This document shows, piece by piece, positions 1 through 4,981 of a stretch of DNA of 5,594 bases. The stretch spans positions 1 through 5,594 of the forward strand of contig JAAXVQ010000160.1 of the NCBI GenBank assembly GCA_013335425.1. The letters run 5' to 3'. Source of the DNA: Candidatus Firestoneibacteriota bacterium. GTDB taxonomy: Bacteria; Oederibacteriota; JAAXVQ01. The notes beneath the pieces were generated by a model. The model did no database searches. It was not told where the DNA came from and saw only the letters and a list, made by a program, of their open reading frames with translations. Both the position numbers and the translations under genes were made by a program. How positions within the stretch are numbered: position 1 is the stretch's first letter; the number at the start of each line of letters is the position of its first letter.

Positions 1-216
1 CAGGCGATTGCCCTGGACACAGAGCCGGCCTTTGAGGGATTGGGGAGGGTTTTGCGTGCCCGGGTGGATGATGCCGCTGTTGGACTTGGAAACGCCGAAG
101 GCCAACTCGGCCTCTTTTTCCAAAAGCGCCACCGAGAGTCGGTAACGGGAAAGTTCGCGGGCGATGGCCGTGCCGACGACGCCTCCACCGACGATGCAAA
201 CGTCATAGGTCTTCAT
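1..216 (-). CDS. FAD-dependent glycerol-3-phosphate dehydrogenase/oxidase-like protein (N-terminal part)
   Basis: Only the first 72 codons are present; the gene runs off the left edge. The protein opens [15 protein letters not shown], a Rossmann dinucleotide-binding fold with GxGxxG at residues 10-15 and an acidic residue (Glu33) ending the second strand, typical of FAD-binding DAO-superfamily enzymes. Residues about 41-71 ([16 protein letters not shown], then [10 protein letters not shown]) resemble the conserved segment after the FAD site in the COG0579 group, which includes L-2-hydroxyglutarate oxidase and GlpA-like glycerol-3-phosphate dehydrogenases. Position directly after glpK favours oxidation of glycerol-3-phosphate to dihydroxyacetone phosphate, which is inference. 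The ATG shares an ATGA overlap with the glpK stop and has no clear Shine-Dalgarno sequence of its own, so translation probably depends on coupling. The missing C-terminus would tell whether a BFD-like iron-sulfur domain is present. L-2-hydroxyglutarate oxidase remains the main alternative. Confidence 0.8.
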   Translation of the reverse strand, partial: MKTYDVCIVGGGVVGTAIARELSRYRLSVALLEKEAELAFGVSKSNSGIIHPGTQNPPQSLKGRLCVQGNRL

Positions 217-1691
217 GCGCGGGTTTTTCTGACCGCGGCTTGCCAGCCCGCATAGAGACGGTCGGCAGCGGATTTGGTAATGCGGGGCATGAAGATTTTT
301 TGCGCCTGCCAAATTTTTTCAATCGCCCGCGTATTGGGCCAGACGCCCACGGCCAGGCCCGCCAGATAAGCGGCTCCCAGGGCCGTGAGTTCCGTGGTTT
401 TGGGCACAACCACGGGCACTTGCGCCACATCGGCCTGGAATTGGCAAAGGAAGCGGTTGGCCGCAGCGCCCCCGTCCACCTTCAGGCGCGCAAACTTGAG
501 CCCCGAGTCCTTGCGCATGGCCGCGAGCACGTCGCGGGTGGCATACGCCATGGCTTCCAAGGCTGCGCGCACCAGGTGCGCCCGGGTGGTGCCGCGGGTC
601 AGACCCGTGATGGTCCCCCGGGCTTGCGAGTCCCAATAGGGGGCGCCCAGGCCCACCAAGGCGGGGACGAAGTAGACGCCTTCGTTCTCCGGCAAACTCC
701 GGGCCAGGGCTTCGGAAGCGCGCGCAGTTTCCAGGATCTGGAGACCGTCGCGCAGCCATTGAATCGCGGCGCCGGCAATGAAGATCGAACCTTCCAGGGC
801 GTAAACGGTTTGGCCGTCGGGCCCACAGGCCAGGGTGGTAATCAACCCGTTTTGGGAACGGGGACGCCGGTTACCTGCATTTAAAAGCAAAAAACAACCT
901 GTCCCGTACGTGTTTTTAACGCTCCCGGGAGCAAAGCCGGCCTGACCGAAGAGTGCCGCCTGTTGATCACCGGCGATGCCGGCAATGGGAATCCCGGCAG
1001 GCAACTTCCCGCAGGCTGCGGTTCTTCCGAAAATACCCGAAGAGGGCAGGGCCTGGGGAAGCACGCCGGCGGGGATGCGGAAAAAATTTATAAGGTCTGG
1101 GTCCCAGCGACGTTTTTCCAGGTTAAACAGCATGGTGCGCGAGGCGTTGGTAAAGTCCGTAGCGTGTACCGCTCCACCGGTTAATTTCCAAAGCACCCAG
1201 GTGTCGGGCGTGCCGAAGCGCAGGCGGCCTAAGCGCGCCAGCACTCGGGCGCGGGGGACGTTTTGCAAAATCCATTCCAGTTTGGTGGCGGAAAAGTAGG
1301 CGTCCACGGGCAGGCCGCATTTTTGCAAAATGGTGCGGCTGACCGCCTGGTTTTTCTGAAGGGTGCGGCAGCGTTCTGCCGTGCGGCGGCATTGCCAAAC
1401 AATGGCGCGGTGCACCGGCTTGCCGGTTTGCGCGTCCCAGACCACCGTGGTTTCACGCTGGTTGGTAAGGCCAATGGCTGCCAGGTGTTTCGTCCCCGTC
1501 CGCGTAAGCACGGTCTGAATGGTCGCGTAAACGCTTTGCCAGATTTCCTCAGGATCATGTTCCACCCAGCCGGGTTTGGGAAAATATTGGGGGAATTCCC
1601 GATAAGCGGAAGCCAACACGCGGCCGCCGCTGTCGTAAATGATCGCCCGGCTGCCGGTGGTGCCTTGGTCAATGGCTAAAACATGCTTCAT
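213..1691 (-). CDS. glpK: Glycerol kinase
   Basis: This cytosolic FGGY-family kinase phosphorylates glycerol with ATP to sn-glycerol-3-phosphate, trapping it in the cell. Its 492 residues match the usual length near 500. Visible motifs are the phosphate-binding start [10 protein letters not shown] (6-15), [11 protein letters not shown] (41-51), NQRE (77-80), AIVWQCRRT (96-104), the FGGY signature around [10 protein letters not shown] (131-140), [14 protein letters not shown] (178-191), [10 protein letters not shown] (241-250), NTYGTGCF (260-267), and a second signature from [13 protein letters not shown] onward (347-359). Glycerol-contact residues of the Escherichia coli enzyme appear kept: Arg79, Glu80, Trp99, Tyr132, Asp242, Gln243 and Phe267. 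The loop at about 227-234 (CGKLPAGI) lacks the E. coli Gly-Gly-x-Arg fructose-1,6-bisphosphate motif and also the histidine phosphorylated by HPr in Firmicutes, so neither control is obvious. The start overlaps the hydrolase stop as ATGA, with only a weak Shine-Dalgarno sequence; the end overlaps the next gene the same way. Confidence 0.97.
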   Translation of the reverse strand: MKHVLAIDQGTTGSRAIIYDSGGRVLASAYREFPQYFPKPGWVEHDPEEIWQSVYATIQTVLTRTGTKHLAAIGLTNQRETTVVWDAQTGKPVHRAIVWQCRRTAERCRTLQKNQAVSRTILQKCGLPVDAYFSATKLEWILQNVPRARVLARLGRLRFGTPDTWVLWKLTGGAVHATDFTNASRTMLFNLEKRRWDPDLINFFRIPAGVLPQALPSSGIFGRTAACGKLPAGIPIAGIAGDQQAALFGQAGFAPGSVKNTYGTGCFLLLNAGNRRPRSQNGLITTLACGPDGQTVYALEGSIFIAGAAIQWLRDGLQILETARASEALARSLPENEGVYFVPALVGLGAPYWDSQARGTITGLTRGTTRAHLVRAALEAMAYATRDVLAAMRKDSGLKFARLKVDGGAAANRFLCQFQADVAQVPVVVPKTTELTALGAAYLAGLAVGVWPNTRAIEKIWQAQKIFMPRITKSAADRLYAGWQAAVRKTRA

Positions 1692-2518
1692 GCGGGGATT
1701 CTCGCCTGCAACCAGGCGTAGGCATCTTCAAAGACGGCTTCGCGTCCCTGTTCAATGGAGAGCGCGTGCCGCATCTCGGGGAAATGGATCAATTGTTTGT
1801 CCGCAAGCTGCAACTGCCGGAAGATCTTGATGCTGACCTGAGGTTTGACTAAAAAATCGCGCCCGGCGAGCAAAAAAAGCAGAGGTTGGGTGATCCGGCG
1901 CAATCCCCAGGGGGCGCGGATTTGTTCCAGCAAACTTTGAACCAACAATTGGACGCTGGCCGTGCGCAGCTCCAGGGGGTTTTCTTCCATCACTTTCTGA
2001 TAGGCTTCGTCGCGCGTGCACATGGCCGGGGTGAAAGGGACGTTCAAGGCGCGTTGCGGGTTGAAGATCAGGGAAAAAATCACATTGAGGTAATCGCCGA
2101 GAGAAAATTTCATATTGCTGGCAAAGGCCGGGGAAATCAGAACCGTGCCCGACACCCACGCCGGCTGCAGTTCGCCCATACGGAAAGCCAGCAACCCTCC
2201 CAGGCTTTCGCCCAGGCAAAATAATTTCAACTGGGGGAAGTCGTGTCGGATAAAATCCCGCAACAGCAGCAAGTCGCGGTAGTATTGCCCGAAGGAAGCG
2301 ATATGCCCGCGAGGTCCGGGGGTGTCGCCGAAGCCTTGCAGCTCAATGCCCCAACACGAAAGGTTGCGGGCTTGGAAATAATCGGCTAAAAATTCCCAAC
2401 GCGCGGAATGCGCCCCCAGACCGTGCACCAGAATAACCCCGGCTTGCGGTTGGGAAGCGGGCCAATAACGACACCTCAACGAAGTTTGGGGCAGGGTGAA
2501 AATCGGCGGGAACGCCAT
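1688..2518 (-). CDS. Alpha/beta hydrolase, monoacylglycerol lipase-like (Hydrolase_4 / serine aminopeptidase S33 type)
   Basis: This is a 276-residue serine hydrolase, usual size for monoacylglycerol lipase or lysophospholipase relatives. Visible parts are the oxyanion-hole segment LVHGLGAHSARW (30-41), the family-typical GFGDTPGPRGHIASF (62-76), the nucleophile elbow GESLG with Ser105 (103-107), the probable acid Asp221 in AGRDFLVKP, and the probable base His251 in EMRHALS. No signal peptide or lipobox is seen, so it is likely cytosolic. The region at about 138-205 would form the variable cap that sets substrate choice. It is the first gene of the operon and overlaps glpK by ATGA, which makes a glycerol-releasing activity on monoacylglycerol or a glycerophosphodiester-free lysolipid the most economical guess. 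The family also contains carboxylesterases and thioesterases. The ATG at 2518 is chosen because GGGAGG lies six bases upstream. Confidence 0.88.
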   Translation of the reverse strand: MAFPPIFTLPQTSLRCRYWPASQPQAGVILVHGLGAHSARWEFLADYFQARNLSCWGIELQGFGDTPGPRGHIASFGQYYRDLLLLRDFIRHDFPQLKLFCLGESLGGLLAFRMGELQPAWVSGTVLISPAFASNMKFSLGDYLNVIFSLIFNPQRALNVPFTPAMCTRDEAYQKVMEENPLELRTASVQLLVQSLLEQIRAPWGLRRITQPLLFLLAGRDFLVKPQVSIKIFRQLQLADKQLIHFPEMRHALSIEQGREAVFEDAYAWLQARIPA

Positions 2519-2523
2519 GGCAA

Positions 2524-2571
2524 GCCTCCCAGGAGGCCCGTCGGTAATCTAAGGAAAGATCACCGCGGGCC
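2524..2571 (-). promoter_or_regulatory. Structured 5' leader of the hydrolase-glpK operon with two mutually exclusive hairpins
   Basis: Read on the minus strand, 2571-2535 folds into a long stem: GGCCCG pairs with CGGGCC, CGGT with ACCG, one G-U wobble, and ATCT with AGAT, around the loop UUCCUU, with a single bulged A. Directly after it, 2537-2524 forms GCCTCC-TG-GGAGGC, which can fold as a 5-bp stem with a 4-base loop. The second arm of the small hairpin contains the hydrolase Shine-Dalgarno sequence GGGAGG (2530-2525). The two structures share the bases at 2537-2535, so forming the long stem should weaken the ribosome-site hairpin. No U-run follows, so this is not an intrinsic terminator. 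Pairings are seen in the sequence; a switching role is inference, and no known riboswitch class is recognised. Confidence 0.5.
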
Positions 2572-2588
2572 ATTAGGTAACCTGAGTC

Positions 2589-2597
2589 ATTATAACA
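2589..2597 (-). promoter_or_regulatory. Extended -10 promoter for the hydrolase-glpK operon
   Basis: On the minus strand TGTTATAAT is a perfect TATAAT (2594-2589) preceded by TG plus one base, the extended -10 form that can work with a poor -35. No convincing -35 is found 16-18 bases upstream (CGGTCT at 17). The start of transcription would fall at about 2583-2582, giving a leader of about 65 bases. It sits just after the stop of the small secreted-protein gene, so the operon can be transcribed independently of the upstream genes. Confidence 0.6.
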
Positions 2598-2609
2598 CAA
2601 ATAGCCGCC

Positions 2610-2906
2610 TCAGACCGAATTTTCAAACGTTCGCCGGATGAGGAGGTTTAAGTCCCTGGGAAGCGGTGCGGTCTTTAAACTCCTTATGGTCAATGCCGGT
2701 ACCGGTTCAGTCAATGCCCGGTCGGGTAGAGGCGGCGCTTTAATGGTCGTTTGCCCAACCAGGGCTGCCGGGTTTTCGGCCCAGGTTTGGAAGGTGACGC
2801 CCAACGCTGCACCGGCGTTTGCAAGCAACGACCCGGCCTGTGCCGACGAAACTTGCAGACCGTAAAGTATCCCTGTTAAAAGCAAGGCACGAAATAATGC
2901 GTTCAT
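2610..2906 (-). CDS. Small secreted protein of unknown function
   Basis: I do not recognise this 98-residue protein. It starts with a clear Sec signal peptide: MNALFR, a hydrophobic core ALLLTGILYGL, and an A-x-A site with likely cleavage after Ala24 (SAQA/GSLL). The mature part of about 74 residues has no cysteine and no further membrane segment. It has a proline-rich middle (KAPPLPDRALTEPVP, 57-70) and a basic-hydrophobic end (RDLNLLIRRTF). The cleavage site lacks the cysteine of a lipoprotein, so it should be released to the periplasm or beyond. An in-frame GTG seven codons upstream is possible, but the ATG gives a better signal peptide and has a G-rich GGGGTGGG four bases upstream. It lies between the histidine kinase and the lipid operon on the same strand. 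The intact signal peptide is the main argument that it is real. Confidence 0.65.
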   Translation of the reverse strand: MNALFRALLLTGILYGLQVSSAQAGSLLANAGAALGVTFQTWAENPAALVGQTTIKAPPLPDRALTEPVPALTIRSLKTAPLPRDLNLLIRRTFENSV

Positions 2907-2945
2907 GATACCCACCCCATTTCCCACAATGCGTGCTGCCCAAAC

Positions 2946-2972
2946 ATTACAATTTGCTTATACATCTCTCAA
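2946..2972 (-). promoter_or_regulatory. Possible promoter for the small secreted-protein gene
   Basis: On the minus strand TTGAGA (2972-2967) is followed after 15 bases by TGTAAT (2951-2946). The spacing is shorter than the 16-18 bases usually preferred. A TATAAG (2962-2957) lies between them as an alternative -10. Both are in an AT-rich pocket about 40-55 bases before the ATG. The gap between the kinase stop and this gene shows no terminator hairpin, so read-through from the kinase is equally possible. Confidence 0.3.
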
Positions 2973-3026
2973 TGGGTAGACACCGGCATGGAAGCGGCGG
3001 TTCAAAGAATTATGGCGGGTTTAGGC

Positions 3027-4052
3027 CTAGGTGCGGAAAGGCAAGTTCAACGTGAAGCAAGCCCCGTAAGGCAAGCCGGGCAAGGGGGAAGTGACGCCGA
3101 TGTTTCCGGCATGCGCTTCCACAGCCAATTTGCAGAAATTCAGGCCGATCCCGGTCCCGGAAAGCTGGGCATCAGTCGGATGGATGCGCGTGAAAAGTTC
3201 AAAGATTTTTTCATGCAGGGCGCGGGGGATAGGGGAACCCTGATTGGAGACATGGACGAGCACGGCGTCTTCCCGCCGGGTCATTTCGAGCGTGATGCGG
3301 CTGTTTTCCGGGGCGTATTTAATCGCGTTGCTGAGCAGGTTGTTCACGACCCGTTCCATGATTTCCCCGTCCAAGGACAAAAATAATTCCGGGCAGACCG
3401 GCTTAAACACGAAGGTGAGCTTTTTGGACGAAGTGGTTTTGGACATAAGCGTCAGGCATTCCTGCAGTAAAGCCACCAGATCCGTGCGTTTGCGCTTCAA
3501 GGCGAATTCCGTGCTGCGCATGCGGCTGATGCCCAGAATATCGTTGGCCATATCCAGCAGTTTTTTACCATTGCGCAGGGCGCCGAGCAGCAAATCCCAA
3601 ATCGGGGTATCCAAACCGAAGCTGTTTCTTTCAAACAGACTCAGGGTCGCCAGCATCGCCGTCAGGGGGTTTTTCATATCGTGCACGATCATGTGCATCA
3701 GAGATTCTTTGGCTTGGGTAAGCTCTTTGAGTCGGGCGTTGGCGATCTCCAGTTCCAGGGTGCGTTGCCGAACTTTTTCCTCCAATTGCTGGTTGAGGGC
3801 CAGAAGCCCCAGGGGGGTGAGCAAGGACCGTTTGCCTCCCGGTTCCTGCCGGTAAGCCAAAATTTCGGTTTTTAACCCCCGGATCGAGGAAGCGTGCAAG
3901 TTCAGTTTGTTTTGTAAAGTCACACCCGATGTGATTTCCCCGATGCAAAGGGCCGAGCCGTTTTCCAAGGCGATTTCAGCATGGCGGTGCTGGGTAGAAG
4001 TTCGTCCTAAAGGTCTGGCTGTCCGTTCCCGCATCAGACGTTTGCGCAACAT
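3027..4052 (-). CDS. Soluble sensor histidine kinase (HisKA-HATPase_c) with an unidentified N-terminal region
   Basis: This 341-residue protein has an orthodox kinase core. A predicted coiled-coil linker (about 86-118, LNQQLEEKVRQRTLELEIAN) leads into the H-box HDMKNP with phospho-acceptor His124; Asp125 and Asn128 match the motif tied to phosphatase activity. Further on come the N-box NNLLSNAIKYAPEN (237-250), a G1 box NQGSPIP (270-276), the F-box FELFTRI (284-290) and the G2 box GTGIGLNFCKLAVEAHAG (299-316). No membrane segment or signal peptide is seen, so it should sense a cytosolic cue or act downstream of a partner. Residues 1-80 match no PAS, GAF or HAMP pattern that I can recognise. 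No response regulator is adjacent in the window. The start is fixed by an in-frame TAG shortly upstream and a GGGGGG run nine bases before the ATG. Confidence 0.92.
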   Translation of the reverse strand: MLRKRLMRERTARPLGRTSTQHRHAEIALENGSALCIGEITSGVTLQNKLNLHASSIRGLKTEILAYRQEPGGKRSLLTPLGLLALNQQLEEKVRQRTLELEIANARLKELTQAKESLMHMIVHDMKNPLTAMLATLSLFERNSFGLDTPIWDLLLGALRNGKKLLDMANDILGISRMRSTEFALKRKRTDLVALLQECLTLMSKTTSSKKLTFVFKPVCPELFLSLDGEIMERVVNNLLSNAIKYAPENSRITLEMTRREDAVLVHVSNQGSPIPRALHEKIFELFTRIHPTDAQLSGTGIGLNFCKLAVEAHAGNIGVTSPLPGLPYGACFTLNLPFRT

Positions 4053-4120
4053 GGCATTATTCCCCCCGGTCGTATGCCTGATCTCCTAGGCTTTAGTATC
4101 GGCGAAATTTCATATTTTTT

Positions 4121-4146
4121 AGGGCGGAATTAAAATATTTTGCCCT
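4121..4146. repeat. Inverted repeat in the divergent intergenic region
   Basis: AGGGCGGAAT (4121-4130) pairs with ATTTTGCCCT (4137-4146) around a six-base loop, with 8 Watson-Crick pairs plus 2 G-U pairs if read as plus-strand RNA. On the minus strand the two wobble pairs become mismatches. The T-run lies before it on the plus strand and no U-run follows it in either direction, so it is not an intrinsic terminator. It lies about 70 bases upstream of the kinase ATG and could be an operator or kinase leader structure; the role is unknown. A perfect 10-bp palindrome GCCGATCGGC follows at 4150-4159. Confidence 0.45.
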
Positions 4147-4169
4147 GCCGCCGATCGGCAAAGGGGGAT

Positions 4170-4199
4170 GTCCGACGGGAGAGGCGGCGTCCGCGGGAG
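4170..4199. repeat. Short imperfect direct repeat upstream of the tetR promoter
   Basis: GTCCGACGGGAG (4170-4181) is repeated as GTCCGCGGGAG (4189-4199), identical apart from one missing A, with start points 19 bases apart. It ends 13 bases before the -35 of the tetR promoter, a place where an activator might bind. It is short and GC-rich, so chance is possible. Confidence 0.3.
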
Positions 4200-4211
4200 T
4201 CAAAAAAACGG

Positions 4212-4240
4212 TTGACCTAAAATTATACAGAGTGTATAGT
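4212..4240 (+). promoter_or_regulatory. Sigma-70-type promoter of the tetR-tolC operon
   Basis: TTGACC (4212-4217) and TATAGT (4235-4240) are each one base from consensus and are separated by exactly 17 bases. Transcription would start near 4247, about 42 bases before the tetR ATG. The spacer and -10 are overlapped by the inverted repeat at 4221-4241. Confidence 0.75.
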
Positions 4241-4241
4241 T
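4221..4241 (+). promoter_or_regulatory. Probable TetR-family operator overlapping the promoter
   Basis: A 21-base imperfect palindrome centred on 4231 has arms TATAC and GTATA (4224-4228 and 4234-4238) around AGAGT. The outer AA/TT pairs at 4221-4222 and 4240-4241 also match; only one outer pair (4223/4239) and one central pair (4230/4232) are mismatched. It covers the spacer end and the whole -10. The size, symmetry and place are typical of a site where a TetR dimer blocks its own promoter. Binding by the adjacent regulator is inference. Confidence 0.6.
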
Positions 4242-4278
4242 AAACTGCTTCGGCGGCCGGGTTACCCGCTGTCGGTTT

Positions 4279-4283
4279 GGAGG
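4279..4283 (+). promoter_or_regulatory. Shine-Dalgarno sequence that fixes the tetR start
   Basis: GGAGG lies five bases before the ATG at 4289. A TTG at 4277 is in frame and would add four residues, but it overlaps this ribosome site, so the ATG is preferred. Confidence 0.8.
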
Positions 4284-4288
4284 ATTGG

Positions 4289-4981
4289 ATGGCCAGACCT
4301 TCGCAAAACACGGACCAGCGCTTGATCCAAGCGGCGGTCGACCTTATACCGGAAACCGGCTTCTCGGGCCTGAGCCTGCGCAAGGTGGCGCAGCGGGCCG
4401 GGGTGAATCTGGGCATGTTTCCCTACCACTTTAAAAACAAAGAAGCCTTCCGCCGGCGCGTGCTCGAGGAACTTTATGAAAGTTTCTATGCGCGTTTGAC
4501 CCTGGAAGCGGCCAAGGGCGGCGATCCCGAGGAACAGTTGCGGCAGGCGCTGACCTTGGTCGCGCGCTATATCCGTGAAAACCGTAAACTCTTGCTGGCC
4601 ATTGGGCGTGACATCCTGGAGCAGGACATGCTCATCATTCGTTTTGTGGAAAACAATTTTTTTCGGCACATTAAGATATTGCTGGCGTTGATTCAGAAGA
4701 ATCGGAAATCCGGGCATATTCAAAAAGACATTGCCTTGCCCATGATTCTGGTTTTTTTCATCGCCAATTTGGCGGTGCCCAATTTATTGGCCGCGGTTTT
4801 AGAGCGGACGCCCTTGGGCGCCAAGTATGGTTGGCTGAAAAAAATGTTTCTGCCCGGGGTCATCAATGACGCGGCCGTCAGCCGGCGTCTGGATTTGATC
4901 TTTAAAGCCCTGGCGCCTTCTGGCGGAGAGATGAAGCCGTCCCGGACCCGTACCGTTCGTCGAAAGGGGAAGACATGTTGA
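4289..4981 (+). CDS. TetR/AcrR-family transcriptional repressor
   Basis: This 230-residue regulator has the family's N-terminal DNA-binding domain. The helix-turn-helix spans about residues 28-50, with LSLRKVAQRAGVNLG followed by the characteristic MFPYHFKNKEAF (43-54). The rest is a helical ligand-binding and dimer domain of normal length, with a strongly hydrophobic stretch at about 149-171 that is more likely a core helix than a membrane segment. The C-terminus carries an unusual basic tail (KPSRTRTVRRKGKTC, 216-230) whose codons also hold the Shine-Dalgarno sequence of the next gene. The 7-base overlap (ATGTTGA) with the efflux gene and the palindrome on its own promoter suggest a local repressor released by a pump substrate. 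The ligand cannot be told from the sequence. Divergent control of the kinase gene is possible but unsupported. Confidence 0.92.
   Translation: MARPSQNTDQRLIQAAVDLIPETGFSGLSLRKVAQRAGVNLGMFPYHFKNKEAFRRRVLEELYESFYARLTLEAAKGGDPEEQLRQALTLVARYIRENRKLLLAIGRDILEQDMLIIRFVENNFFRHIKILLALIQKNRKSGHIQKDIALPMILVFFIANLAVPNLLAAVLERTPLGAKYGWLKKMFLPGVINDAAVSRRLDLIFKALAPSGGEMKPSRTRTVRRKGKTC

Noticed and set aside
240..884. Long open frame on the plus strand (214 codons) opposite glpK
   Set aside because: It lies wholly antisense to glpK, has no recognisable motif and no clear ribosome site, and its composition is that of a GC-rich antisense shadow.
2535..2571. Intrinsic terminator after the small secreted-protein gene
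   Set aside because: The stem is strong but is followed by TCCTGGGAGG and not a T-run, and it lies downstream of a good promoter, so a leader structure fits better.
2576..2582. GGTTACC dyad shared by the hydrolase leader and the tetR leader (4260-4266)
   Set aside because: Seven bases shared between two sites is within chance for this length, and the flanking bases differ.
2696..2705. Perfect palindrome CCGGTACCGG
   Set aside because: It lies inside the small coding gene, with no other sign of a site, and is explained by the codons used.
2907..2927. GTG start seven codons upstream for the small secreted protein
   Set aside because: It would put a glycine-rich stretch before the signal peptide, and the G-rich ribosome site sits between it and the ATG.
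3237..3245. Loss of kinase activity because the G1 box reads N-x-G-x-P instead of D-x-G-x-G
   Set aside because: Asn in this place followed by PIP-like residues occurs in working kinases such as the CusS-type heavy-metal sensors, and the other ATP-site boxes are intact.
3244..3855. Plus-strand open frame of 203 codons opposite the histidine kinase
   Set aside because: Antisense to a gene with all its motifs intact; the Ser/Arg-rich product has no domain pattern and is a typical shadow.
4121..4146. Intrinsic terminator in the divergent region
   Set aside because: Neither strand has a T-run after the hairpin, and no gene ends there.
4262..4723. Minus-strand open frame of 153 codons opposite tetR
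   Set aside because: Overlaps an unmistakable TetR gene along its length and has no supporting motif or promoter.
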